Shown: positions 19,126 to 29,351, numbered from the stretch's first letter. The stretch: 64,000 nt of DNA from Pycnococcus provasolii (GCA_938743325.2 OW568892.1:310001-374000); one strand, 5' to 3'. The notes: generated by a model from the letters alone, not told the origin. Numbers and translations: made by a program.

Positions 19126-21708
19126 CTAAGGCACGGCAACCGCAGCCCACCGTTCAGCCGCTTCCCCAGAAGCCTGCAAATTTTTGATGTGTGCAAACGT
19201 GCGCTCTCGGGCACTTGCCGTGATATTTTCCTCACCCGCAACAAGTTCTACCAGCGCAGTTACGTCGGAGGCATTCACAGTCGAAACACCCTTGCCGTAG
19301 AAGTACATGTACTCCTGCAGAGCGGCAAGGTACAGGTCCGACGACGAACCGCCCCTGCCGGCAAGCTGCTGCTCAGCCGCCTTGGCTGACTTGAGGGCGC
19401 GCTTCAGACACTGCATGACCCTCTCCCCATCCTTCGTCGCGTGCATCGTAATGGGCGGTACACTGCGACCCTCGTACTCCGCCTTCTGATCTGCGCTTGC
19501 CGACGCCACCGCAGCCTCGAGCTCCACCACGCGCGGGTCCGTCACATCGTCCTGCCAGAAGAGGTGAGACGCGCGCAGAACTGCAAGGCACTGGTCGCGC
19601 TTCTTCAGCAGGCTCGACGAGCACGACGTTGCCTTGTGCAGCAGCGCCTCGAGGCTGTCTTTCTCCAGGCCAAGTCTCACGTGCTGCAGCGCGGCGGTGA
19701 TGAGCGCGAGCGCATTGTACTGTGCCTGCGACTCCGAGATCGACTCCTCGTACACCTCAAACGCCTTTGTCAAAAACTCTTCGCCAATCGCGCCGAGGCC
19801 GGAAAGCAACGCAGACTCGCCAGCGCACAAGAAAGTCTTCAGAGCGAGCGGCGCGCCGTTCTGGTCCGAGCACTTCTCCCAGAACGCCGACGCCATCTCG
19901 TGGAGCAGTCCGAACACCTTCTTCGTGCTTACGCCGCCAACCTTACCCTTGTCAGCACCGGGGCTAGCGACAGGCTCGCCGTCGTCTCCCTGCTTCTGAG
20001 GGTACGCGAGGATGCGCAATCTCCTCGCGAGGCGAAGCGCCGCGAATGCCAAAGGAACGAGTGTGTAGCGCATGCGCCGAGACCCGCCCTTCGAGAAGGC
20101 GGCATGCGCGGTGCTGATCATCGCGAACGCCTCCTTGGGCGGCGTTGTCGCGTCAACTTGCAGCAGGTGCACCACTCGCGCAACAACCTCCTGGTCTTCC
20201 GCAAAGTCCTCCTCGTCGAGATCTGGCGAGCCGTCCATGTCGTGCAGTAGAACATCGCAGTAGCTCAGTAATTTCGACAGAGCCTCCTCATTTGCAATCG
20301 GCACACCCATCTCCACGCACCGCCGAAGCACGACCAGAGCATTCTCTCGCCTTGCCATGCCGCCGAGCAGCACGACGAGCTTGCTCAGGCCGGAGAGGTT
20401 CATGATCGCATCCACCGGGTTGTCCGCCAGCTGGAGAGGCTTTTTCAGCATGCGGCTCAGCGCCTCGACGCCCTTGCGATCTTTCATCACGCCGCCTGTA
20501 AGACGCTTCGTAAGCGCCCCGTGGCATGCGTTGAGCACCGCGTCGACGTGCGCAAGGCTGGATGCGCCGTGAACGGCAACGGCGTACGCCATCATCGCGC
20601 CGAACATGTCACACACCTTGTCATGGGGCATATCCTCGCGGCTCTCCGATATTTCTGTGATACATGTCAGCAGTGACGAGAACGTGTCACCCTCCTTGGG
20701 TTCGCCGCCGACGTCGCTTGCACCGGACTCAGCCGCCTGCTTGTAATCTTCCGCCAGTCTTTCGAGCAGCGGGGACACGCACCGCGTGACGTCCACGCTC
20801 GGCTGCAGCTCTTTGCAAGCTGCCAAGAACGCCGGGAAGGTTTCCTTGTGATACTCGTCTGGAAATCGCTGCACGATGACGTCCATGACGTACGCTTGTG
20901 CGAGGTCGTCCTTGCAGGCGAGCACCTGCTCCACGAGCTTGGGCAGCACGTCGTTCGCGTACATCTTAACGTCGAGTCCCTCCAGCTCGCTGAGAAGCGT
21001 GAGGTTTTTCCCCACGAGCTCGCGCAGCTCTCCTCGCTCCTTTTCGCGTCGCATGGCATCCTCCGCCGCCCCCTGGTACCTCATGCGAACCCACAGCTTG
21101 TTCATCTCCGCAAAGTTGTCGAGGAGGAAGTGCACGGCGTCGGCGACTCCCGCCTCTCCCGATTCGTACGGCGATCCCACGTCCGGTAGTTTGTCTCGTG
21201 CTGTTTGGAGGAGGTACGAGCGCAGGAACAAGCCTTTGGCGGGGTGTTGCACACCCTTGCACATCTCGACGAGGTCGCGAAGCACGTCCTTGGATCCCGC
21301 CTCTTTCGACGCGATGAAGTTCCCTCCCACGGTAACAAGCAGGTACAGGCGCGGCACGACGTTCCCGCAGTGCTGCGTCCTTTCGTACAGCGCCCCGTAC
21401 GACGCGACACCCGCGGGTAGTGTCGATACGTATGCGGATAGGTGTCTGAGTTCATCGCAGCACGCTAAGAATAGCGAATAGTACCTTCCTGGTGATAACA
21501 GAGCAGTTCTAAGTTCGCTGAGCATAACACTGGCATGTCTGAGTGCTTCTGACAACGCGTTGGCATCCAGTGCCGCTTTCATGTGGAAACTACTAGATTT
21601 CACACTATGCAAAGCGCTATGAAGCCACTTCTCCTGCTCGTGAACACCACCACCACCACCACCTGAAGCACCACCTGAGGAGGAGGTGCCACGACGCCCG
21701 GAGACCAT
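19126..21708 (-). CDS. VPS35: Retromer subunit VPS35
   Basis: 860 residues from the ATG at 21708; upstream in-frame codons contain no ATG. VPS35 is the curved alpha-solenoid scaffold of retromer, which recycles cargo from endosomes to the Golgi or plasma membrane. Diagnostic N-terminal segments are EKWLHSALHSVKSSSFHMK, ELRTALLSPGRYYSLFLACC and PRLYLLVTVGG, the last holding the conserved PRLYLL motif that contacts VPS26. The length is a little above the usual ~790-800, mostly from a Gly/Ser-rich N-terminus and an insertion near residue 620. A CCCTAA pair lies 271 bp upstream of the start. Confidence 0.95.
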   Translation of the reverse strand: MVSGRRGTSSSGGASGGGGGGVHEQEKWLHSALHSVKSSSFHMKAALDANALSEALRHASVMLSELRTALLSPGRYYSLFLACCDELRHLSAYVSTLPAGVASYGALYERTQHCGNVVPRLYLLVTVGGNFIASKEAGSKDVLRDLVEMCKGVQHPAKGLFLRSYLLQTARDKLPDVGSPYESGEAGVADAVHFLLDNFAEMNKLWVRMRYQGAAEDAMRREKERGELRELVGKNLTLLSELEGLDVKMYANDVLPKLVEQVLACKDDLAQAYVMDVIVQRFPDEYHKETFPAFLAACKELQPSVDVTRCVSPLLERLAEDYKQAAESGASDVGGEPKEGDTFSSLLTCITEISESREDMPHDKVCDMFGAMMAYAVAVHGASSLAHVDAVLNACHGALTKRLTGGVMKDRKGVEALSRMLKKPLQLADNPVDAIMNLSGLSKLVVLLGGMARRENALVVLRRCVEMGVPIANEEALSKLLSYCDVLLHDMDGSPDLDEEDFAEDQEVVARVVHLLQVDATTPPKEAFAMISTAHAAFSKGGSRRMRYTLVPLAFAALRLARRLRILAYPQKQGDDGEPVASPGADKGKVGGVSTKKVFGLLHEMASAFWEKCSDQNGAPLALKTFLCAGESALLSGLGAIGEEFLTKAFEVYEESISESQAQYNALALITAALQHVRLGLEKDSLEALLHKATSCSSSLLKKRDQCLAVLRASHLFWQDDVTDPRVVELEAAVASASADQKAEYEGRSVPPITMHATKDGERVMQCLKRALKSAKAAEQQLAGRGGSSSDLYLAALQEYMYFYGKGVSTVNASDVTALVELVAGEENITASARERTFAHIKNLQASGEAAERWAAVAVP

Positions 21709-22033
21709 CGTAGGAAAACGCGGCGTCGGGAAATGAAAATCAAATGCGCGTGCGGACGAAATGCCGGTAAAGCCTGCTTCGCCAAACAAATGAGAAAACA
21801 GAACGAACTTTTTAAAGGCGCATTCCAGGCAGCCCCCTCGGGAAACCTCCTTGCAGCAGAACCTGGCCTGGAGGGAGAGAAACGGCTGTGACGGGAAGGC
21901 TTCTTGATCATTCAGAACTCAGAAGGCTCGCCAGGTGCCAGGGAAGAAAGCCCGAGCCCGAGGGAGAACCCCTGGAGAACCCTAACCCTAAGGTTGTTGG
22001 AGCCTGAATGTATATAAAATCATAGTAAAGACT
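21709..22033. other. VPS35 upstream region with CCCTAA pair
   Basis: Short intergenic stretch. Two CCCTAA units lie at 21979-21992, close to the 3' end of the THEP1-fusion gene. No other feature is seen. Confidence 0.6.
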
Positions 22034-23455
22034 TCACAATTTGTCGAGTAGGCTTTCGCGCCACAAGCGCACCTTCTCGCCCTGACTCACGTGCGTGTTG
22101 GCTCGACTTGAGCTTGGTAAGGTGATGAGACGAACTGTCCTTGACCCATCACGCCACGTATCGCCATTCGCGCTTATTTCCTTTCGAAGATCTTTCGACT
22201 TTACGAACGAAGATTTCGCCTGTGCTCCAATGAAGCACACTCGGTCAATACTGTCGTGCGTTCGCAGGAACGTGCTCAGGTCATTCAATTTCTTCACTCC
22301 ACGTCGTGACTTCAGGTCCTCGTAGACATCCCAGATGGCGATGCCAGATGCGGCAGCAGCTGCACGCGCCGCGGTGTACTCTCCCGTGCACCGTGCGTTT
22401 AGAGCTGGGCCGAGAACGCTCCACATCGACCGCTCGGCGTACTCTGTACCCGGTATCTTTGGCGCTGGCGACGCCGTATGTCCAAGTAGAAGCACGCGTG
22501 GAACTTCTGCGCCTATGAGCGGTCCGCACACGGCGCTTGCGTTGTTGGTGTCATCGGTGCGTGGCTTCTTTGCAGGACCACCCTCTGGTTGAGGCGTCGA
22601 CGGCGACGGCGCCGACGACGTCGTCGCAAGTTTGTGCTCTTGCCCTTCATCCAAGAAGGGTCGTAGTCCATCGAGATGTACGGAGGCACTATCGAGCCCT
22701 TCCTCGTCAGTCCACGCAGTGAGGGCGGCGGTCACAGCGTCGGTCGCTGCGTCACGATTTGCCTGCTTTATTTTCAGCACCAGTACGTCTTCGCGAGCTC
22801 TGATGTCTTCCACCTCTTGGATTTTGTGTCCATAGCGAGGCGTGGGCAAGGTTCCTAGCACCATACGCTTCTGCTCTCCCTTGCGATCCAATGCTGCGTG
22901 CACCGTCGCAATGAACTTTTCACTTTTAAGCTCCATCTTCCCCACCTCGTCGATGACGACGACGACGGGCGTGTTGGCATCGTCGCACCTCGTCACAGCT
23001 GGAAGAGCCGTCTCTTCGAAGTCTGCGACGTGCACGACGTAGTTTCCCACGGATGGACCCATGGACTTCGGCACAGACTTCCCCGCTGTGTATGCCGTGG
23101 CAAGTCGTGCTTTTTTCACAGGCTGATTCCTATCCAAAGAGTCCACGATCGGCACAACGTCGAAACCAAGCCGCTTTCCCCCCCCAAGATGAGCATCGCT
23201 CCGTCTCTCCGTCGTCGTAAATCCGCAAATCGAAAACACCTTCCCCACCTTCCCAGCCACCTTCCCATCCAAATGCCCCACCTTCCGATCCAAATGTGTT
23301 TCTTCTCCTAACCTTAACCTCCCTAAGAGCCTCCTAACCACAGTTTCGACCAGAGTCGTTTTCCCAGACGAGGGTGCACCCGTGACGAACACATGATACG
23401 TCACACAAGCACTTCTCTGCCGGGAGGGAGCACACACAGACTCAGAGAAGGGCAT
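22034..23455 (-). CDS. THEP1-type nucleoside triphosphatase fused to a deoxyinosine-glycosylase-like (UDG superfamily) domain
   Basis: 473 residues. Residues 20-260 match THEP1/NTPCR nucleotide phosphatases: Walker A GAPSSGKTTL at 26-35, GFTTTERRSD, and Walker B plus family motif VVVVIDEVGKMELKSEKF near 165-182. After a Pro/Ser linker, residues about 320-473 resemble the DNA-deoxyinosine (hypoxanthine) glycosylase group of the uracil-DNA glycosylase superfamily: RVLLLGHTASPAP, GIAIWDVYEDLKSRRG, RVCFIGAQAKSSF and LPSSSRANTHVSQGEK. NTPCR-type enzymes hydrolyse NTPs broadly and the glycosylase group removes deaminated bases, so the fusion could couple pool cleaning to base excision repair; this is inference. 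The C-terminal match is from motif memory. The ATG at 23455 lies about 140 bp downstream, in its own direction, of a TTAGGG array. Confidence 0.7.
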   Translation of the reverse strand: MPFSESVCAPSRQRSACVTYHVFVTGAPSSGKTTLVETVVRRLLGRLRLGEETHLDRKVGHLDGKVAGKVGKVFSICGFTTTERRSDAHLGGGKRLGFDVVPIVDSLDRNQPVKKARLATAYTAGKSVPKSMGPSVGNYVVHVADFEETALPAVTRCDDANTPVVVVIDEVGKMELKSEKFIATVHAALDRKGEQKRMVLGTLPTPRYGHKIQEVEDIRAREDVLVLKIKQANRDAATDAVTAALTAWTDEEGLDSASVHLDGLRPFLDEGQEHKLATTSSAPSPSTPQPEGGPAKKPRTDDTNNASAVCGPLIGAEVPRVLLLGHTASPAPKIPGTEYAERSMWSVLGPALNARCTGEYTAARAAAAASGIAIWDVYEDLKSRRGVKKLNDLSTFLRTHDSIDRVCFIGAQAKSSFVKSKDLRKEISANGDTWRDGSRTVRLITLPSSSRANTHVSQGEKVRLWRESLLDKL

Positions 23456-23817
23456 GGCACGGTTCACCTGGTTGAAAAGTCAAAAGTGCTCTGTGAAAAA
23501 AGAATAGTCAAATTCACAAGTCTGTATCAAGCGTGTGGTGGAAAACACGTCCCGGAGGAAATATCGCAAAGCGAAAAATCAAACCGGCGTTCCCGTTAGG
23601 GTTAGGGTTAGGGTTAGGGTTAGGGTTAGGGTTAGGGTGAGAGGATTAGGGTTGTACCTTAATGGAATTCTAATTGCCAGTCTGTGCCAGTGTAAATTTA
23701 AAGGCGAATATTCGTTCTTGGCTGAACTTTAAAAGAAGTGCATTTTTTTAATGAAAGACCTTTGCTTCGTCACATTTTCCTGATTTTTATTTTATTTTAT
23801 TTCAATAAAACGATATG
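23456..23817. other. Intergenic region between two minus-strand genes
   Basis: Apart from the TTAGGG array at 23596-23654 it is A/T-rich, with a TTTTATTTTATTTTA run near 23790 in the 3' flank of the leucine-rich repeat gene. Confidence 0.6.
23596..23654 (+). repeat. TTAGGG array upstream of the THEP1-fusion gene
   Basis: Seven perfect TTAGGG units (23596-23637), then a GTGAGAGGATTAGGG variant. Confidence 0.95.
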
Positions 23818-25107
23818 CTATGCGACGCTCATGACGACGGCACTCGGAGGCTCGTTCGGACTTAAACGTGCGACACACACGCGGTCGCCAACCTCGTAAG
23901 GCTCCACGTCAAGCTCGAGAGGACGCGTGTCCTCCGCACTGTCCGTCACCAACTGCATGACCGCCTCGGCGGCGCGCACGCCAATGTGGTTACCCCATAG
24001 CCTCAGGCTTGTCAGACGTGTCGACCGAAGCGCATTCTCAGCGAGGGCGACGATGCCGTCCGACTCGATACCGTTCGAGCGCACGTCGAGGTGGTCGAGC
24101 GTGTAGTTGAATGGAAGCGCCTGCGCAACGTCCATCACGCCACGCGTTGCAAGGCGGTTGCAGCTGAGGTCGAGCCACGTCACCTCCGGATGCTGCGTGA
24201 GAAGCCGGTGGATTGCCGCGCCACCCATCTCGGTAAGCTCGTTGCACCTCAAGTTGAGCTTTCGCAGTGTGGCATTGCGCGTCAACCCGTAGTCGACGAG
24301 CGTATGGCATCCGTGGTCTCGCATTCGGTGCTTTCCGAGGTTTAGCGCGGTGAGCGTGTTGTTACGCGCGAGCATCTTCGCGACGTGCACGCTCGTCTCG
24401 TCCTCGATGCTGCGAATGCGTGGGTTCTCGAGGTTGAGGTCGTTCAGCGTTTTGTTCGCCTCGCAGAGCGCGGCACACACTGCGATGACGGTCACGTCAC
24501 CAAACTCGCAGTTTCCAACGTCGAGCGCCTGCAGAGTCGTGTTCGTCTCGAGGAACTTGGCGACGACCACGCCACCTTCGTCGGTGAGAGGGTTGCCGTT
24601 CACGTCGAGCGTGGCGAGCGTGGCACCATCCTCAGCCGCACTGGCGGTGTTGAGAGCCTCGACGATGCTCGCGATTCCCGCCGGTCCGATGTCGTTTCCT
24701 CGCAGGCTGAGCGTTCTTAGCGTCTTGCACGTTTCGACGCCCCGTGCAACCGCCTTGGCACCCGCGTCGTCGATATTGTTGTACGATAGGTCGAGCACCT
24801 TGAGCGCCTTAAGGCACGACAGTGAGTCGCATATGCTGAACACCTGCATGTAGCTGAGTCTTCCTGTGAACAGGTCCACGTTCGAGCCACTCAAGCTGAC
24901 GGCGACTGGGTCTGACGCCTCAGGGAACGCTTGCGGGTCCGTCGCGGCGTCGGCGGCATCCTGTGCGTCAAGCGTCGCGAGGAAGAGGCCGACAGGTTCG
25001 CACAGGAAGTCTCTGCACTTGTCTAGGTACCCCTGTCGACACACCGCCGAGTCCACCGAGGGCGCTGGCGCTGCGGGTTCGGCCTGTGGAGGAGCGTCGT
25101 CCGCCAT
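23818..25107 (-). CDS. Leucine-rich repeat (ribonuclease-inhibitor type) protein
   Basis: 429 residues from the ATG at 25107. After an Ala/Pro-rich head of about 35 residues and a helical lead-in, residues 90-400 form a regular array of RI-type LRRs of about 28 residues each. Examples are LKVLDLSYNNIDDAGAKAV, LRTLSLRGNDIGPAGIASI, TWLDLSCNRLATRGVMDVA and LTSLRLWGNHIGVRAAEAV. RI-type LRRs form a horseshoe that binds proteins. The overall layout is like LRRC34 and TCTE1-type proteins, several of which are ciliary or nucleolar, but I cannot pick one. A short beta-rich tail closes the array. Confidence 0.75.
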   Translation of the reverse strand: MADDAPPQAEPAAPAPSVDSAVCRQGYLDKCRDFLCEPVGLFLATLDAQDAADAATDPQAFPEASDPVAVSLSGSNVDLFTGRLSYMQVFSICDSLSCLKALKVLDLSYNNIDDAGAKAVARGVETCKTLRTLSLRGNDIGPAGIASIVEALNTASAAEDGATLATLDVNGNPLTDEGGVVVAKFLETNTTLQALDVGNCEFGDVTVIAVCAALCEANKTLNDLNLENPRIRSIEDETSVHVAKMLARNNTLTALNLGKHRMRDHGCHTLVDYGLTRNATLRKLNLRCNELTEMGGAAIHRLLTQHPEVTWLDLSCNRLATRGVMDVAQALPFNYTLDHLDVRSNGIESDGIVALAENALRSTRLTSLRLWGNHIGVRAAEAVMQLVTDSAEDTRPLELDVEPYEVGDRVCVARLSPNEPPSAVVMSVA

Positions 25108-26268
25108 ATCAGTTCTAGTTGGTACCAACTACTCAGTACTGCGGGCGGGTGATGTTCGTTCCTGAGTTGCAACTTGATGTTGCACCTTGCAAGCACCGTT
25201 CAGAACGGCCTTCTGGGCCGCAAGCACGCAAGCCGAGCGAAACAAGAAGAAAAGCTTTGAGCACGGCCTCAACTCTCAGGTGGTCGGTCCCCTCCGCTTT
25301 GCGCACCTGTTACAACTTACTTCTACAGACAACCACGAAGGTGGTGTTGTGTGTGCTCCCTCCCCCCCTCCCCTCCCTTCCGTGCAACCCCTCCGCCCAT
25401 CCCTCCGATGCACCTCTCACTGTTGAGGGGGCCCCTCCGATGGACCAAAAGTCCAAAACAAGGGACCGTAGTACTAGTGTAACTCGACCAAACGTGCCGC
25501 TTGCCGGAGCCCCTGGGCCCGTTCTGGAAAGCAGACGTTGATCGATGACTATGAGTGGGCCTCGACCAAGCTGTCCTTATGTGTTTCTTGCCGCCTTGCC
25601 GGAGCCCCTGGGACCCAGCCCTTGTGCAGGGCCACTCAAGCAAAAGGAAAGGGCACGTGCAGCAAGTCCTTAGACTAAGGTTAGTCTACTGTAAAGAAGG
25701 TCTCCCCCAACCAACCTCTCCCTTATTCATGGAATTCAGGCAGGTGCGCAAAATGAGGGAGTTGGGGGTTTGATGCGCAATCGAACCCCTAGTCTAATCA
25801 AACTCCTCCACTGGGCCTGCACTGGGCCCTTGGGGGCGCTGCCAGGTGTCGCGCCCGGGGACACGTCGCCGGCCATTGGGCCCGAACTTTCCCAGCACGC
25901 TCAGCACGCTCGTTTGCGCCATCAGGCAACTTCAACTTCGCACTTCGCCTCCGCCTCAGGCCACGTTCCGATGTATCGCGTCATCTTCCTCTTGTTATTT
26001 GTGAAGGGTGCAAGTGATCATCGTGATCTTCGTCATGTCTATGATAACGCTCCCTCCTCCTCCTCCTCCTCTCCTCCTCCTTCCTCCTCTTCTTGCCATT
26101 CATTCTTGATCTTCACGCACTCAAGCGTGTTCACACTTGCTGTTTCTTGCGTCACTGCCTTCTTAAGCGTACCTTCTTAACGCTTACCAACCTTCTTAAG
26201 CGTACCCGCCTGCTTGCTTGCTTTCGTTAAGCTTTTGATCACCCTTCTTTCCGACGCTTGCTTCCACC
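25108..26268. other. 1.16-kb divergent intergenic region
   Basis: No gene with recognisable content. The block TTGCCGGAGCCCCTGGG occurs at 25501 and again at 25596, each preceded by a CTCGACCAA segment. A (CTC)n pyrimidine run at about 26049-26093 and an ACCTTCTTAAGCGTACC repeat (26170-26205) lie in the lipase 5' flank. A short frame from 25970 begins with a hydrophobic leader but runs into low complexity. Confidence 0.55.
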
Positions 26269-29079
26269 ATGCTTGTCAGCTCGAAGCTTACACGCGAAGG
26301 AGAACACCTCACGGCCTACACGGACACTGACGCTCGCTCTCAGCTTGCCGTCATACACCCGGAAACTGAGGCTGAGAAAAATAAATTCAAGTTCACGGAT
26401 GGAGAGCTTAAGGTGGAGACGGCGTGCTGCGGCACAACCTCCAACAACAACAAGGACAACAAGGACAACAACAACAAGACGTACCTCAAGAAGGTGGCGC
26501 TGCTCGCGGTCGTCACCATCGTACTCATGGCGACGAGCATTGCTGGACTGACGTTCGCCGTCGTCGAGTTTGCGAAAGACATCGCGCCGCGCGAGGACGG
26601 TACACTCGTCGTGAAGGCGAACGGCATGCCTGTGCGCACGGAAAACACGGACTTCTTCACGGACGCGAACGGTGTGCTCGTGACCAACAAGACAACGAAC
26701 GCGACAACCACCTCAGTCACGTGGTGGGAGGTCAACGGCACCAACGCGAACAACAACACGAACTACCCCACGTGGTACAACAACACGGACTACGACAACA
26801 CGGACTTCAACAACACGGACTACAACAGCACGAACTACACGCAAACGTGGTGGGACTGGGACGTCAATGGCACCGCGCCCACGCCCGTGGGAACGTCGAC
26901 AGTCGTCAAGCGCTTCGAAAGGCAGATTGCTGACTTGCTTGATATGCCGCTATCTGAGACGGCGGCGCTTCAGAGCCTTACGTGGGACGCGTTTGGAGGA
27001 AAGCACGAGTACCGCGTCACGGGAGCCAGCCACTTCGAGTTCGAGTCTGACGACGAGTCCAAGCCTGGCATCGTGAAGCGTGTTTGCCTGCTCAAGTTCC
27101 AGGACATGTCCGGTCTGCTCATCTTCAACGACTACGACGTGAAAACGAGTATGGCGGTCAACAAGTCTGCTGCCGAGGCGCGCTTTCTACCCAAGCAGAG
27201 TGACGTGTACGATGCACAGGATGCCCTCATGGAAGCCGCGACGACGCTTGACAACCTCAGCTCCTTCAACGACACTGCTCTCAGCACGACTTCAGCTCCA
27301 CCACAATCGGGCGTACCCGCGAGGCGCAAGCTGCTCTGGTTCTGGGAGACGGCCGCAGCTCTCGGTCGGATCATTCGCGCTGTGACGCACGTGGTGGTGG
27401 AGGTGATCGTGCAGGTGGTCATTCCCGTGGTGGCGGAGGTGATTGAAGAAGTGACAGGCAACAAGAAGTGGGGCGAAGACTTCAAAAACGCCGCTACTTA
27501 CTGGGCGCGATTCCTCGCTGGACTGACTAACATGATCGTCAACAGCCGCACGGGCGAGTACTTCCCGGAATCGGTGGTGGAGCCACCCGTCGGGCGCGTG
27601 CGTGATCTGGTGCACGTTGCATTGCACATGGCATTCAACATGTACGGCGGGTTCAAGGAAGCTTCTGTGGGCATTATTCCTCCCAAGGCTTCTGAGCTGA
27701 AGGCGCTTAAGCATTGGCTGACTGACGAATTCAACGAGCGCGACTGCGGTGTGAATGACTGGGGATTCCCGGTTACCACGGACAATTTCGTGTACGACAA
27801 AGCTACCGGCGGCGCGAGCATGGTCACGACAAGCAGCAAGACTGGCGACGTTGCGGTGGTTTTGATGGGCACGCACGAACTCGATGACTGGAAGTACAAC
27901 TTCGACGTCGTGCAAGCTCCCTGCACGATTGGTAACGGGCAGGTGAGCTGCGGGCGTGTGCACCGAGGCTTTCAGGAGCAGTACATGACTTTCCGCGATG
28001 CGATGAAAACAAAGGTTCTTGCCGCGGCGCAAGCTTCAGAGGCTGCCCTGGGATTGGACGGCGACTGGTCGATTCTCGTGACTGGACACAGCCTCGGTGG
28101 GGCGACTTCGCAGCTTGCGACACTCGACTTGGCGTCGGACCCCGCGTTCTCCAGGTACAAGTCGAAAGTCGTTAGCATTGCCTTGGGTGCACCTGCTGTC
28201 GGCGATGCCGGATGGATGGCTGCCATGAAGACGATTCAGCCGACGAACCGCCTTCTCATCTCGACGTACCTCGACGCGCCTACGTGGATGATGCCAGAAA
28301 AGGCAGGCATGATCACCGCGGTGACGGAGGCTGTCGTCAGCGCGCTGTCGGAGCAGAATAACTACTACCACACGCACGATATGTGGCTTGTGCCATGCCT
28401 GAACGCCGAACCGGGCGACGACGACTCCGCTCCAACGAACGACAAGGAACCTTTGGGTCCTGGTTTGATGTGCCATGCGGTGAAATTTTACTGGCACGGC
28501 GTCATGCAGCACGGCGTCATGCAGCAAAGCCCAGGACCGCGCTACTCCGATTCGGAGTGCACGTGCCGCGAGTTCAACATGTTCTTCCGCGCGGAGGCGA
28601 TGGGTGCGGGCATTCAGCAGGACTGGTGGAGGAACTGGGACGCGGATGCTCGCGTGCCCAACGGGTGCAAGGTTCCTGGCGACTACTATCCCATGGCACG
28701 GCACACGCTCTACACGGGCGGTCAGCTGACGTTCGGAATCGATAGCATCCTAGGAGCGCGCCAGATGCACAGCAAGAACATGCGCTACCAGTTGGAGGTT
28801 GGTGTGTTGGGTGCGCTCGTGCTCAAGGACACGGAAAATGCCGATCGCGTGGTATACCGCAGCTCGACGCCGGTGTGCGCTGGTGCGATGCGCTACATCG
28901 TCAACGACAAGGGCCAGCTTGCGATGGACTGCTGGGGCGACGAGAAGTGGACGATTGGCGAAGAGTGCGAGTCTGGAATTGCAGCGTTGTCAATTCTTGA
29001 CAACGGCGCGCTCGAGCTTCGCTGCGGTGGCACGCAAGGCCGAGTGACGTGGTCCACTCATCCGGATACGCAGGGCTAG
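26269..29079 (+). CDS. Membrane-anchored class 3 (fungal-type) lipase with C-terminal lectin-like region
   Basis: 936 residues. A hydrophilic cytosolic head is followed by one transmembrane helix at about residues 75-100, giving a type II orientation. A Thr/Asn/Tyr-rich stalk near 150-205 has repeated NNTDY-like units with many N-glycosylation sequons. The class 3 lipase domain (about 430-740) has the nucleophile motif GHSLGG at about 606-611 and the usual preceding STTT-like beta strand VAVVLMGTHE. The last 130 residues contain two units of the type GALVLKDTE...VVYRS and GQLAMDC...WT, as in bulb-type (B-) lectin domains. It probably hydrolyses acylglycerols or galactolipids outside the cytosol; the substrate is unknown. 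Confidence 0.75.
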   Translation: MLVSSKLTREGEHLTAYTDTDARSQLAVIHPETEAEKNKFKFTDGELKVETACCGTTSNNNKDNKDNNNKTYLKKVALLAVVTIVLMATSIAGLTFAVVEFAKDIAPREDGTLVVKANGMPVRTENTDFFTDANGVLVTNKTTNATTTSVTWWEVNGTNANNNTNYPTWYNNTDYDNTDFNNTDYNSTNYTQTWWDWDVNGTAPTPVGTSTVVKRFERQIADLLDMPLSETAALQSLTWDAFGGKHEYRVTGASHFEFESDDESKPGIVKRVCLLKFQDMSGLLIFNDYDVKTSMAVNKSAAEARFLPKQSDVYDAQDALMEAATTLDNLSSFNDTALSTTSAPPQSGVPARRKLLWFWETAAALGRIIRAVTHVVVEVIVQVVIPVVAEVIEEVTGNKKWGEDFKNAATYWARFLAGLTNMIVNSRTGEYFPESVVEPPVGRVRDLVHVALHMAFNMYGGFKEASVGIIPPKASELKALKHWLTDEFNERDCGVNDWGFPVTTDNFVYDKATGGASMVTTSSKTGDVAVVLMGTHELDDWKYNFDVVQAPCTIGNGQVSCGRVHRGFQEQYMTFRDAMKTKVLAAAQASEAALGLDGDWSILVTGHSLGGATSQLATLDLASDPAFSRYKSKVVSIALGAPAVGDAGWMAAMKTIQPTNRLLISTYLDAPTWMMPEKAGMITAVTEAVVSALSEQNNYYHTHDMWLVPCLNAEPGDDDSAPTNDKEPLGPGLMCHAVKFYWHGVMQHGVMQQSPGPRYSDSECTCREFNMFFRAEAMGAGIQQDWWRNWDADARVPNGCKVPGDYYPMARHTLYTGGQLTFGIDSILGARQMHSKNMRYQLEVGVLGALVLKDTENADRVVYRSSTPVCAGAMRYIVNDKGQLAMDCWGDEKWTIGEECESGIAALSILDNGALELRCGGTQGRVTWSTHPDTQG

Positions 29080-29189
29080 GGATAACAAGAGGGAAGTGAA
29101 CTTTGCCAAGAACGTGGAGGATTCGGTGCAGGAGCGCGTGGCGACACGTTGACGCTGCTTATTTTTATTTTCAAATGACGAGGAGGGGC

Positions 29190-29208
29190 GGGGGGGGGGG
29201 GGGGGGGG
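29190..29208 (+). repeat. Poly-G tract
   Basis: About 19 consecutive G in the short gap between the converging lipase and V-ATPase genes. Confidence 0.9.
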
Positions 29209-29290
29209 CAGGCTCACTTTTTTGTTTTGAAACTTTACGAACTATGTTATCATACAAAGATGTGTCTTAATCATTATTCAACGAATGGTG

Positions 29291-29337
29291 TGGACGACTG
29301 TTGGACAAAGTAAAGTACACATCGTTACTGAATGAGC
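29291..29337 (-). repeat. Shared 3'-flank element, copy A (V-ATPase c'')
   Basis: The block TGGACGACTGTTGGAC...TTACTGAATGAGC lies just 3' of the V-ATPase c'' stop. It is closely related to 36151-36199 and 61025-61070, which sit at the same place in two other minus-strand genes. Confidence 0.7.
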
Positions 29338-29351
29338 CAACTTAAGGCAGT

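Noticed and set aside
25119-25541. Plus-strand frame of 140 codons before the lipase gene
   Set aside because: No ATG in good context, no domain, and it crosses C-rich repeats.
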